Shown: positions 26,374 through 34,504 of the stretch, one piece after another | Position numbering within the stretch: position 1 is the first letter of the stretch | How the letters are laid out: the number at the start of each line of letters is the position of its first letter | Source of the DNA: Candidatus Endomicrobium embiratermitis | GTDB lineage: Bacteria; Elusimicrobiota; Endomicrobiia; Endomicrobiales; Endomicrobiaceae | DNA: 64,000 bases | Assembly (NCBI GenBank): GCA_009781315.1 | Contig: WQYI01000001.1 | Coordinates: forward strand, 310,001 to 374,000 | Direction of reading: 5' to 3' | Translations under genes and position numbers: made by a program | The notes under the pieces: generated by a model | The model's database searches: none | What the model was told of the DNA's origin: nothing | The model's input: only the letters and a program-made list of their open reading frames with translations

Positions 26374-27354
26374 TTAGAAATACTTATTCGATAAATACCA
26401 ATTGTATGTTATTTTAGAAGCAATTTCAAGCTTTGTAAACTCCAGACCTAAGTCTTTTTTCGCGGCGCTGTTATCTGCAGTCCAACGTTCCTGAAGCATT
26501 TCCGTAATTTTCTGTTTATTTAAAACTGCCGCCTTTTTCGTAATATAAGAAAAAGATTGGACTGCTATTCCGGCAAGCTTAAAAATGAAGTCCGGCAGAG
26601 GCACGGGAACAGTCCTTCTGCCCATACTTTCAGCTATAATTCTGCCGACATCCGACCATGTATAAGAAGTTTCTTCCGCTACATAATAAGTATTGTTATC
26701 GGTTTTGGAATTTTCAAGGGATAAAACCGCAGCTTTTGCAACGTCTTTCACATAGACAAGCTGAATAAGCCTTTTTTTAATTGTTATTGGTCTCAAATGT
26801 TTGTGAACCAGATTGAAAAATATAAAAATGTCTTTGTCTCTGGGACCGTAAACCGACGCCGGCCTTAATATAGTAAAAGGAACTTTTCTGTTAAGCGTAT
26901 TTTTTAATTCCCTTTCGGCTTCAAGTTTGCTTAAACCATAATCCGACACGGGATTCTCTTTATCGTTTACTTTTCTCAAGGTCTCGGAAACGCTCGGTCC
27001 CATAGCGGCCTGCGTAGAAATAAACACGAATTTTTTCAGATTCGGATTGGATTTCAAAACAGCTTCGCACAATTTTTTGGTATTTCCAACGTTGGATTTA
27101 AAATATCCTTCTATGTTCATAGCTCTGACGGCGCCGGCGCAATGTATTACAGCGTCAACATCTTTTACTGCCTCATTCAAAAACTTCTCATCGCTTAAAT
27201 CGCCGTACTTATAAGAAACGGAAATCCCGTTTAACCAATTCAAATTAGACGTTTTTCTGACTATACAGGTAACTTGATGCTTAGCGGCAACTAAAGCTTC
27301 TGCTATATGACTGCCTACAAACCCGTTTGCCCCGGTAAGCAAAATTTTTGACAT
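26374..27354 (-). CDS. NAD-dependent epimerase/dehydratase, candidate ceramide (3-keto) reductase
   Basis: 326 residues, extended short-chain dehydrogenase. Rossmann motif TGANGFVGSHIAEAL (about 7-21). The catalytic tyrosine-lysine pair is in VSDYGLSKLEAEREL (about 136-150), and RPASVYGPRD follows. The family covers sugar epimerases and the bacterial CerR type that reduces the keto group during ceramide synthesis. Immediate linkage to spt (21 nt) and the GNAT gene favours CerR. GAGG ribosome site. First gene of the three. Confidence 0.75.
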   Translation of the reverse strand: MSKILLTGANGFVGSHIAEALVAAKHQVTCIVRKTSNLNWLNGISVSYKYGDLSDEKFLNEAVKDVDAVIHCAGAVRAMNIEGYFKSNVGNTKKLCEAVLKSNPNLKKFVFISTQAAMGPSVSETLRKVNDKENPVSDYGLSKLEAERELKNTLNRKVPFTILRPASVYGPRDKDIFIFFNLVHKHLRPITIKKRLIQLVYVKDVAKAAVLSLENSKTDNNTYYVAEETSYTWSDVGRIIAESMGRRTVPVPLPDFIFKLAGIAVQSFSYITKKAAVLNKQKITEMLQERWTADNSAAKKDLGLEFTKLEIASKITYNWYLSNKYF

Positions 27355-27371
27355 AATAAAACCTCATTAAA

Positions 27372-27472
27372 ATTAACAATTTACAAATAACAATTAACGA
27401 CACCGCAGTATGAATAAAAATGAATAGTTTAGTAATTATTAACTGTTAATTGTAAATTGTTATTTGCCGTTA
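27372..27472. repeat. 7-mer arm element E9 (ATTAACA family)
   Basis: Left arm ATTAACA ATTTACA AATAACA ATTAACG, then ACACCGC. The right arm is an inverted run (TTAACTG TTAATTG TAAATTG TTATTTG) ending in CCGTTAA. The hypE stop TAA lies inside this last unit. Confidence 0.8.
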
Positions 27473-28489
27473 ACAAATTCTCGGTATCTGTTCCATATCC
27501 GTATTCAATATCCGCCTTAAACCGCCCGAAGATGTTTTAATCCAAACGCCTTTCGGGCTTTTTACGACTTTACCTATAACTGCGGCGTTTTTTCCTAAAA
27601 TATTTTTTTTGCAGGCGTTTAAAACTTTTTCAGTATCAGCTTCTTTTTGTATAGAAATAATTTTCCCCTCATTGGCTACATATAAAGGGTCAAAGCCTAA
27701 AATGCGGCAAATTGCGGCGACATCTTTGGATACAGGCAATACCGAAGCGTCAATGATAATTCCGGTATTTGAACTTTCGGCAATTTCGTTTAAGGCTGCC
27801 GCTACTCCGCCTCTTGTAGGGTCCCTCATTACTTTTACATTGCGCGAAGCTTTTAAAATGTCGGCAGTTAAAGCGTTTAAACATGCGCAATCGCTTTTTA
27901 TATTATTTTTAAAACCGAAATTATCTCTTGAAAGCATAACCGATATGCCGTGCTGTGCGATATTTCCGCTTATTATAACCGAATCGCCGTGTTTTGCGTT
28001 TGAAGCGGAAAGATTAACGTTGTCTTTTACTATTCCTATCGCGCTTGTATTTATAAAAATCCCGTCAGCTTCGCCTTTTTTCACGACTTTAGTGTCGCCG
28101 GTAACTATGCTTACTCCGGCTTTTCTTGCAGCCTCTGCCATAGACTTAGCTATTTTTTCCAGATCTTTTAAAGGAAAACCTTCCTCTATAATGGCAGCCG
28201 CAGACATTGCAACAGGTTTTGCGCCCATAACTGAAATATCGTTGACTGTCCCGAATACCGCAAGTTTTCCTATATCCCCGCCGTTAAAAAAAACCGGATT
28301 TATAACAAAGCTATCCGTTGAAAATGCTATTTTGGTATTTTGTATATTAAAAACAGCCGCGTCGTTTAAAGAATTCAAAATCTTATTTGAAAAGTGTTTT
28401 TTAAACACTTTAGAAATAAGCTCTTTGGAAGCATTGCCTCCCGCTCCGTGAGCCATAGTTATTTTACCTTTCAACTTTTCACTTTTCAC
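27470..28489 (-). CDS. hypE: Hydrogenase maturation protein HypE
   Basis: Dehydrates the carbamoyl group on its C-terminal cysteine to the cyanide ligand of [NiFe]-hydrogenase. 339 residues, AIR-synthase fold. It ends QIPRIC, with the modified cysteine last as required. AHGAGGNASKEL (about 13-24), the TGDTKVV loop and MRDPTRGGVAAALNE (about 237-251) are diagnostic. The likely GTG start at 28489 overlaps the hypD stop. Its first residues (KSEKLKG) are a translated heptamer repeat; a start at the ATG at 28456 would skip it but would lose the usual ITMAHG strand. Confidence 0.95.
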   Translation of the reverse strand: MKSEKLKGKITMAHGAGGNASKELISKVFKKHFSNKILNSLNDAAVFNIQNTKIAFSTDSFVINPVFFNGGDIGKLAVFGTVNDISVMGAKPVAMSAAAIIEEGFPLKDLEKIAKSMAEAARKAGVSIVTGDTKVVKKGEADGIFINTSAIGIVKDNVNLSASNAKHGDSVIISGNIAQHGISVMLSRDNFGFKNNIKSDCACLNALTADILKASRNVKVMRDPTRGGVAAALNEIAESSNTGIIIDASVLPVSKDVAAICRILGFDPLYVANEGKIISIQKEADTEKVLNACKKNILGKNAAVIGKVVKSPKGVWIKTSSGGLRRILNTDMEQIPRIC

Positions 28490-28501
28490 TTTTCACTTTC
28501 T
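28467..28501. repeat. Single-arm heptamer run in the hypD/hypE junction (E10)
   Basis: On the minus strand GAAAGTGAAAAGTGAAAAGT and onwards, about five AAAAGTG units. It encodes the last residues and stop of HypD and the first residues of HypE. No second arm is present. Confidence 0.8.
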
Positions 28502-29487
28502 CCGTATTTGTAATATGCCGCGCAAATTCCTTCAGACGAAACCATACACGGCCCTAGCGGATTTTCAGGAACGCATTTTTTCGCAAAACCAGGACATTTA
28601 TCAGGCGTTATAATTCCTTTCATTATTTTCCCGCAAAGGCACGCGTCTTTACGAAAAGACACGGGTTTTATACAAAATTTTTTATCAGCGTCGAAATTTT
28701 CATATTTTGAATTTATTTTAAAACCGCTTTTTTTGATTACTCCTAAACCCCGCCAATAATCGTCTCCCAAGTCAAAAACCTCGCTAATAAATTTTTTGGC
28801 CTTTTTATTTCCGCCCGGAGACACGGCATAACCGTAGGCGTTTGCGATTTTATTTTTTTTGTCTTTTATAAGACGTTCTAAAATATTCACGGCGGAAATT
28901 ATCTCATTTTCAAGAAATCCCGACACAACGCAAGGCTTTTTTAAAAATTTAAAATCGTCGGAACCTGTTATGGAAGCTACGTTCCCCGGGAGCAAAAAAC
29001 CGTCTATTTTTAAATCTTTTGATTTCGCTATATTTTCTAAAGCGGGAAAAACGCTTTTAAACATTGAAAATACCGAAAAATTTTTAACTTTTCTTTTATA
29101 TGCTTCCTTTATAAGAACAGCCGCCGCCGGAGCCGTAGTTTCAAAACCCGCGCCCGCAAACACGACTTCTTTTTTCTGGTTTTCCGAAGCGATTTTTAAA
29201 CAATCGTAAACGGAATAAATAATTCTGATATCCGCGCCCGAAGATTTTTCTTTTTCAAACGACGATGTAATAGAAGGGACTCTTAACATATCGCCGAAAG
29301 TCGCTATTATTATATTTCTGTTTCTCGATAAAACAACGCACTGTTCAATCCTGTTCGAAGGAGTTACGCAGACGGGGCAGCCTGGGCCCGATACCATATC
29401 AACGCCGTCAAAGAAATTGCGCAGCCCGAATTTAGAAATTGCCGCGGTGTGAGTTCCGCATACTTCCATAATTTTATTTTTTTTCAC
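28486..29487 (-). CDS. hypD: Hydrogenase maturation protein HypD, N-terminus short
   Basis: [4Fe-4S] scaffold that, with HypC, assembles the Fe(CN)2CO unit. Conserved cysteine motifs are MEVCGTHT, GPGCPVCVTP and, at the C-terminus, CLCGKIMKG plus CPGFAKKC. I prefer the GTG at 29487 (333 aa), with AAGGAA 7 nt upstream, over the ATG at 29514, because the latter lies inside the MITE end and would add MSTHPKEIA. Either way the N-terminal helix of about 25-35 residues that most HypD proteins carry before MEVCG is missing. The MITE insertion directly upstream may be responsible. Confidence 0.92.
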   Translation of the reverse strand: MKKNKIMEVCGTHTAAISKFGLRNFFDGVDMVSGPGCPVCVTPSNRIEQCVVLSRNRNIIIATFGDMLRVPSITSSFEKEKSSGADIRIIYSVYDCLKIASENQKKEVVFAGAGFETTAPAAAVLIKEAYKRKVKNFSVFSMFKSVFPALENIAKSKDLKIDGFLLPGNVASITGSDDFKFLKKPCVVSGFLENEIISAVNILERLIKDKKNKIANAYGYAVSPGGNKKAKKFISEVFDLGDDYWRGLGVIKKSGFKINSKYENFDADKKFCIKPVSFRKDACLCGKIMKGIITPDKCPGFAKKCVPENPLGPCMVSSEGICAAYYKYGESEK

Positions 29488-29498
29488 GGCAATTTCCT

Positions 29499-29771
29499 TA
29501 GGGTGTGTCGACATATATAACGCGCTTGCGCTGCTCAGATTTTTTAGGAAATTTTAATTTTTTTATAACGAGCATAGCCAAAGCTATGTAAAGAGTAAAA
29601 AAATTAAAATTTACCGAAAAGCTGGCGCAGCCCGAAGGGTTTGGCCAAAAAAGCGCCAACTCCATTGTTGCGGCTCCTATCAATAGGCACCGCTATTGCT
29701 TCGTCACCGCGCCTAGGATTTGTCCCTTTTTTGACCAAACGCAAGCGTGTTATATATGTCGACACACCCTA
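29499..29771. mobile_element. 273-bp MITE with 32-bp terminal inverted repeats
   Basis: The left end TAGGGTGTGTCGACATATAT (first 20 of 32 bp, 29499-29530) matches the complement of the right end (29740-29771) at 31 of 32 positions. Outermost TA on both sides could be an IS630/mariner-type TA target duplication. The interior has a second inverted repeat (AAATTTTAATTTTTTTA / TAAAAAAATTAAAATTT) around a small hairpin. No transposase is encoded; the 61-aa frame inside is unlikely to be a gene. It supplies the last 19 residues of the LOG protein. Confidence 0.88.
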
Positions 29772-30309
29772 GCATCCGGCATTTCTTTAAAATTTCTTCA
29801 AAAGAAGTATCAATAATTAAATATTCCAAATTCTCTTTTTCAAAAAAATTCTGCGCTACCATATTATCAAGAAATTTTAAAAGATAATCGTAATAACCGT
29901 TGATGTTGAGCAAAGCGCAAGGTTTTCTGTGAAGGGATAACTGCGACCACGTAAGAGTTTCGGCAAACTCATCTAAAGTGCCTATTCCGCCGGGCAAAAC
30001 CAAAAAATAATCGGCAAGGGCGTACATTTTATTTTTTCTGGCATGCATTGTATCGGTAATTATAAGTTCGGAAAGTCCGTCATGGCAAAGCTCGCGTTTC
30101 TTTAAAAACTCAGGGATAATCCCTATAACTTTTCCGCCGCTTTCCAAAACGGAATCCGCAAGCGCGCCCATAAGCCCTGTTTTTCCGCCGCCATAAATAA
30201 GTTCCATTTTTTCGGAAGTTATAAACCGGCCGAGTTCAACGGCAGTTTCAATAAAAACTTTGTTTTTTCCGGCGCTTGAACCGCAAAAAACGCATATTCT
30301 TTCGCTCAT
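29713..30309 (-). CDS. LOG-family protein (cytokinin riboside 5'-monophosphate phosphoribohydrolase-like)
   Basis: 198 residues, Rossmann fold, often misannotated as lysine decarboxylase. CVFCGSSAGKNKVF (about 6-19) and the signature PGGIGTLDEFAETLTW (about 108-123) are clear. Bacterial members hydrolyse nucleoside monophosphates to base and ribose 5-phosphate. Residues about 180-198 (LGCVDIYNTLAFGQKRDKS) are encoded by the MITE end, so the native C-terminus was replaced. Its start overlaps the hypC stop (TAATG). A role in hydrogenase maturation is not known. Confidence 0.88.
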   Translation of the reverse strand: MSERICVFCGSSAGKNKVFIETAVELGRFITSEKMELIYGGGKTGLMGALADSVLESGGKVIGIIPEFLKKRELCHDGLSELIITDTMHARKNKMYALADYFLVLPGGIGTLDEFAETLTWSQLSLHRKPCALLNINGYYDYLLKFLDNMVAQNFFEKENLEYLIIDTSFEEILKKCRMLGCVDIYNTLAFGQKRDKS

Positions 30310-30530
30310 TATATAAGACCGGATTCTTTAGAGACTTTTATAATTTCCAAAGCGTCTTTTTTGGGGATTTTATTTATGGCAAAACCAGCGTGAACTAAAA
30401 CGTAATCCAAAGGTTTTAAACCGTTTACAAGAGTTGTTTTTATTTCGGAAGTCACGCTGCCGCCGAAATCTGCCGTGGCAGCGTCGTTTGAGTCAATTTT
30501 GATTATTTTGGCTACGACTGCAAGACACAT
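30309..30530 (-). CDS. hypC: Hydrogenase maturation chaperone HypC
   Basis: 73 residues; begins MCLAVVAKI with the essential Cys2, followed by the OB-fold (GGSVTSEIKTTLVNG, DYVLVHAGFAINKI). It carries the Fe(CN)2CO unit between HypD and the hydrogenase precursor. The stop of the preceding gene directly abuts its ATG, with AGGAG inside that gene. Confidence 0.95.
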   Translation of the reverse strand: MCLAVVAKIIKIDSNDAATADFGGSVTSEIKTTLVNGLKPLDYVLVHAGFAINKIPKKDALEIIKVSKESGLI

Positions 30531-31715
30531 TTACTCCTGCGCCTCAATTATTTTTTCAACGGCCTTTTGAGCTTCGGACTTTACTTCTGCGTTTTTAGAA
30601 GTTTCGGCCAGTTCTGATAAAGCGTCAATGGCAGAAATTGCGGCTTTACCCATTTCGGAAATTTCGGCAATAGCCCTTAATTGGGTATTTACATTGCCGT
30701 CTTTTAAAAGATTTATAAAATTAGGAATAGTATCTGCGGAAGGTCTTCCTATTTTATTCAAAGCAGCGGCAGCGGTAAGATTTATATCGTTATCGGAATC
30801 TTGAAGCAAGGGAATTAAAGCGTACACTGCGCTGTTGGCGTCACTCCCCATTGCAGCAAGCGAATCCATAGCGGCAATTCTTACTTCTTTTACGTTTGAA
30901 GGTACAAGAAGCCCAATTAACCCCGGAATCGCGGCTTTATTTCCGGGACCTATCTCCGATAAAGCCGATCTTGCCGCTCTTTTCCTTTCCGAATTAGTAC
31001 CGGCCAATTCTTGTATTATTACAGGTATAACTTCAGATGCCGCTGATTTTAGAGTAACAATGGTTCTAAGAGCTGTTTCCGAAACATCAGTATTCGGATC
31101 ATTTACAAGTTCGGCTATTTTTGGAATTACGCCGAGCTCTTTAAGTTTTGAAGGATTTGCAGAACTTAACACTTCAAGCGCGGATTTTCTTACTTCGTCG
31201 TATTCATGATCAAGCAGAGGAAGAATATCGGGAACAAAGCTAGAAACTGCCCCGCCCGTATGTTTTAAAGCCTCTAAATAGTCAGGCAAGGCATACTGGT
31301 TGGCTGTTTTCATTTGCGATATTATTTCTCTTGCGACTCTTTCTTTTGCTTTACTATTTTTTAAAGAAGCGATAGCATTCATAACCGCGTTTCTAATTTC
31401 AGGTTCTCTGTACGCAATAAAAGATACAAGCTCTTTTGAAGCAAGACGCGGGTCTGCTTCAACGGCTTTTTTATAATAATCTATAGCGGAAGTATAATCT
31501 TTTTGAGCAAGTCTTATATTTCCCATACCTTTCAATGCATCAGGATGATCCGGTTTCTTTTTTAGAATCTGCTGATAAACCGACTCAGCCTTATCGTATT
31601 CGCCGTTTTTGTGATAAGTATCGGCTCTATCAAGCATATTTCCGGTATTATCGCATGCAAATACAAAAAAACAAAAACAAAGACAAATAAAAATTAACTT
31701 CGCAAAATTTTTCAT
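30531..31715 (-). CDS. TPR and HEAT-repeat lipoprotein
   Basis: 394 residues. A lipoprotein signal peptide ends in FVFAC (cysteine at about 21). Two to three TPR units lie at about 28-95 (GEYDKAESVYQQILKKKPDHPDALKGMGNIRLAQKDY), followed by six to seven HEAT/PBS-lyase-like repeats (about 105-390, e.g. KSALEVLSSANPSKLKELG, VRIAAMDSLAAMGSDANSA). Such solenoids bind proteins; the partner is unknown. It is first in the promoter-defined unit with hypC-LOG-hypD-hypE and stops directly at the hypC start, so it is tightly coupled to a hydrogenase-maturation gene, which is unusual. Confidence 0.85.
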   Translation of the reverse strand: MKNFAKLIFICLCFCFFVFACDNTGNMLDRADTYHKNGEYDKAESVYQQILKKKPDHPDALKGMGNIRLAQKDYTSAIDYYKKAVEADPRLASKELVSFIAYREPEIRNAVMNAIASLKNSKAKERVAREIISQMKTANQYALPDYLEALKHTGGAVSSFVPDILPLLDHEYDEVRKSALEVLSSANPSKLKELGVIPKIAELVNDPNTDVSETALRTIVTLKSAASEVIPVIIQELAGTNSERKRAARSALSEIGPGNKAAIPGLIGLLVPSNVKEVRIAAMDSLAAMGSDANSAVYALIPLLQDSDNDINLTAAAALNKIGRPSADTIPNFINLLKDGNVNTQLRAIAEISEMGKAAISAIDALSELAETSKNAEVKSEAQKAVEKIIEAQE

Positions 31716-31756
31716 ATAACCTCTTTATTACGTATTTATTAAATAAATTTTCGCAT

Positions 31757-31785
31757 ATTATATAATAAAATTACATTTTTAGCAA
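31757..31785 (-). promoter_or_regulatory. Promoter of the TPR/HEAT-hypC-LOG-hypD-hypE unit
   Basis: Minus-strand TTGCTA, 17 bp, TATAAT (-35 at 31780-31785, -10 at 31757-31762), 41 nt before the lipoprotein start. Confidence 0.6.
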
Positions 31786-31795
31786 AATATAAAAT

Positions 31796-34060
31796 TTAAC
31801 GGCGCGTCATAAATGCCTGCCCTAGAGAAATCCCGCCGTCGTTTATAGGAACTTTCTCGTTAAAATAAACTTTAAAGCCGTGCGATTTAAGCTTTTTTAC
31901 CGAGTTTTTAAGCAAAAACATGTTTTGAAAAACCCCGCCGCTTAAAACAATTTGGCTGATATTATATTTCCGAGCGTAAAACAAAACCGATTTAATTATA
32001 ATTTCGCATACCGTATTATGAAATTTAACGCTTATATCGTTTTTTGAAATTTTATTTTCCAAATCGGAAATTATATTTCTGATTACAGGTTCAACATCAA
32101 TAATCCCGTCTTTTATTTCAAAAGGATAAAATTTTTTGCTTTTCGACGCTGCAAGAGATTCCAACGCAATAGCGCCCTCTGCCTCGAAAGTAGAAATATA
32201 TTTTACTCCCAATAAAGCGGAAAGCGCGTCAAACAATCTTCCGATGCTTGAGGTTTGCGGACAGTTTATATTATTATCCAGCATTCTTAACACCGGTTTG
32301 TAATCAAACTTTTTAAAACTTTCAGGCATATGTTCAATCATTGAGTATTTATGGAGAAGAGACAATGCCGTTCTCCATATTTCTTTTATGCAAACATCTC
32401 CGCCTGGAAGTTTAAAATAATCCAAATGAGCAAGCCTTTCAAATCTGTTACTATTATAAAAAACGATTTCCCCGCCCCATATTTTTCCGTCTTCCCCGTA
32501 ACCGCTGCCGTCAAAACTAAAACCTAACGCCGTTCCTCTTAATTTATGTTCGGCTATGGCGGAAGCTATATGTGCGTAATGGTGCCGGCCTTCGCATGTT
32601 TTTTTATATTTACTTTTTACATATTGTGATGAAAAATACTGCGGATGAGCGTCGCAAACCGCCTTTTTTGGATTTACTTCAAGGAAATTCTTCATTTTTT
32701 TTACGCTTTCGCCGTAAAAATCCAGATTTAATTTCTCGGATAAATCGCCGATGTAGTGCGACATATAAGCTTTATTTTCTCTCGTTACGCAGAAATTATT
32801 TTTTAAATCTCCGCCCGCGGCAAAAATACCGTCCGGTAAATCCGCGTCTATCGGGTCGGGAACAAAACCGCGGCTTCTTCTGACAATTATATTTTTGCCG
32901 GAATCCGGCAAAAATCCGATAATAGAATCGTCGCAGCGGTTTTCTATATCCCTGTCATGCGTCAAAAAACAATCGGCGATTCCTTTAAGATTTTTAAAAG
33001 CTTCGGCTTCATTTGAGCATATCGGCTCGTCGGAACGGTTTCCGGAAGTCATTATAAGCATCGGAATTTCTTTAATTAACATATGGTGCAGCGGAGCATA
33101 AGGAAGCATTACGCCTATTGAATTATTGCTTGGCGCGATAATTTCTAAATTTTTTTGAAATTGACTGTTTCCGTTTTTTCTTAAAAGAACTATCGGCGCC
33201 GCATCCGAAAGTAAAGCTTTTTTCTCATAACCGTTTACAGCACAAAGCTTTAATGCTGTTTTTATTTCAGCCATAACGGCAAAAGGTTTAAACGGCCTTT
33301 GCTTTCTTTGCCTTAAAATTTTAACGGAATTTATATTTAAGGCATCGCATATAAGATGGTAACCGCCGATACTTTTTATCGCGGCGATTTTACCTTTTTT
33401 TAATAAGCCGACGCAATCGTCAAAAGCATTCCCTTTTTCCGAAATTAATTTTTTATTACCGTCATAAAAATAAAGACGCGGTCCGCATTCGCAACAAGCA
33501 TTAGGCTGCGCGTGAAACCTTCGGTTTGAAGGATTAGAGTATTCGGCTTCGCATGCCGCGCACATTTCAAACCGATTCATAGTAGTATTTTTTCTGTCAT
33601 ATGGAAGTTTTTTTATTATGGAAAAACGCGGACCGCATTTAACGCAGTTAATAAAAGGATATTTATAGCGTCTGTCGGAGCTTGAGAAAAGTTCTTTTTT
33701 ACAATCGTTACACAAAGCTAAATCATGAGGAAATTCCGACAAGTTTTTTGTTTTTTTACTTTCTATTATTTTAAAACCGCAATACTTAACATAAGGAATT
33801 CTTTCCTGTTTATACGAAGCGTCAAAAGACGATTTTTTTAACTTCGAAAAGAAACTTCTTATATTTTTATAAGATCCGCTTACTGAAATTTCCGCTCCAA
33901 ACCCCGTATTTCTCACATAACCGGAAAGATTAAAACTTTTTGCCAAATTAAAAACAATAGGACGAAACCCAACCCCTTGAACAACGCCGAAAGCCTTAAT
34001 TTTTACGCTTCTTATTTCAACTTTCAACTTTTCACTTTTCACTTTTTTACTCACCCTCAA
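31796..34060 (-). CDS. hypF: Carbamoyltransferase HypF
   Basis: Makes thiocarboxamide on HypE from carbamoyl phosphate, the source of the cyanide ligands. About 750 residues. Acylphosphatase domain with VQGVGFRPIVF (about 28-38), two zinc fingers (CNDC...CVKC, CAAC...CCEC, about 115-195), a YrdC-like domain (about 210-400) and a Kae1-like domain with HHYAHIAS and LSGGVFQN. The start is uncertain: TTG at 34060, or GTG at 34054 or 34042. Residues before RSVKIKAFG (VKSEKLKVEI) are a translated heptamer repeat, so the native start was probably altered. It overlaps the hypA stop. Confidence 0.95.
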   Translation of the reverse strand: MRVSKKVKSEKLKVEIRSVKIKAFGVVQGVGFRPIVFNLAKSFNLSGYVRNTGFGAEISVSGSYKNIRSFFSKLKKSSFDASYKQERIPYVKYCGFKIIESKKTKNLSEFPHDLALCNDCKKELFSSSDRRYKYPFINCVKCGPRFSIIKKLPYDRKNTTMNRFEMCAACEAEYSNPSNRRFHAQPNACCECGPRLYFYDGNKKLISEKGNAFDDCVGLLKKGKIAAIKSIGGYHLICDALNINSVKILRQRKQRPFKPFAVMAEIKTALKLCAVNGYEKKALLSDAAPIVLLRKNGNSQFQKNLEIIAPSNNSIGVMLPYAPLHHMLIKEIPMLIMTSGNRSDEPICSNEAEAFKNLKGIADCFLTHDRDIENRCDDSIIGFLPDSGKNIIVRRSRGFVPDPIDADLPDGIFAAGGDLKNNFCVTRENKAYMSHYIGDLSEKLNLDFYGESVKKMKNFLEVNPKKAVCDAHPQYFSSQYVKSKYKKTCEGRHHYAHIASAIAEHKLRGTALGFSFDGSGYGEDGKIWGGEIVFYNSNRFERLAHLDYFKLPGGDVCIKEIWRTALSLLHKYSMIEHMPESFKKFDYKPVLRMLDNNINCPQTSSIGRLFDALSALLGVKYISTFEAEGAIALESLAASKSKKFYPFEIKDGIIDVEPVIRNIISDLENKISKNDISVKFHNTVCEIIIKSVLFYARKYNISQIVLSGGVFQNMFLLKNSVKKLKSHGFKVYFNEKVPINDGGISLGQAFMTRR
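34014..34047. repeat. Single-arm heptamer run in the hypA/hypF junction (E11)
   Basis: On the minus strand AAAAGTG AAAAGTG AAAAGTT GAAAGTT GAAATAA directly after the hypA stop and in frame with hypF. No second arm is present. Confidence 0.8.
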
Positions 34061-34397
34061 TGCTTTTCACATATGTTTCGCGCCCTGAAATTACGCTTAT
34101 GTCTCCTGACTTACAATTCGGACAGACAAGCTCCGACATATCCGAAGGTTTTACGTCAAAAGAACATATATTGCATTTTGCCGCAAGAGGCATAAATTCA
34201 TACTCTATGACAGCGCCTTTTGCGATTTCATTTTCCATAAAAATATGATCAACAAAAGAATGGTTTAAAAAATCTTTCTCTATTCCCGAAGCTTCGCCTA
34301 AAGCGATTGTAAGTTTTGTAATTTTTGAAATATTATTTTTTTGCGCTTCGGCTAAAACTATTTTCCACAGTTCTTTTGCAATTCCGTGTTCGTGCAT
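34047..34397 (-). CDS. hypA: Hydrogenase nickel-incorporation protein HypA
   Basis: 116 residues. The N-terminal MHEHGIAKEL has the nickel-binding His2 and Glu3. The zinc site is CNIC...CPNC (about 74-96). It delivers nickel to the hydrogenase large subunit, normally with the GTPase HypB, which is not found here. Preceded by GGAGGAG. A TATAAT at 34425-34430 may serve as its -10. Confidence 0.93.
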   Translation of the reverse strand: MHEHGIAKELWKIVLAEAQKNNISKITKLTIALGEASGIEKDFLNHSFVDHIFMENEIAKGAVIEYEFMPLAAKCNICSFDVKPSDMSELVCPNCKSGDISVISGRETYVKSIEGE

Positions 34398-34424
34398 TTT
34401 CTCCTCCGCTTATAAAATTAATTT

Positions 34425-34430
34425 ATTATA
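34425..34430 (-). promoter_or_regulatory. Possible -10 box of hypA-hypF
   Basis: Minus-strand TATAAT about 28 nt before the hypA ATG. The -35 would fall in the terminator stem and is not recognisable. Confidence 0.35.
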
Positions 34431-34435
34431 ACAAA

Positions 34436-34469
34436 AAAGGATCCGTTTCGGTTGAGAAACGGATCCTTT
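34436..34469 (-). terminator. Intrinsic terminator after etfA
   Basis: AAAGGATCCGTTTC / GAAACGGATCCTTT, a 14-bp perfect stem with a 6-nt loop, followed on the minus strand by further T residues (TTTTTTG in total). Confidence 0.85.
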
Positions 34470-34504
34470 GATTTTTAATCGGTAAATAATCTATGCATCC
34501 GTCT

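Noticed and set aside
27609-28451. A 280-residue open frame on the plus strand
   Set aside because: It is antisense to hypE, has no ribosome site and its composition is that of a shadow of the real gene.
29498-29683. A 61-residue frame inside the MITE
   Set aside because: It spans both interior repeat and terminal repeat, has no ribosome site and no transposase-like motif.
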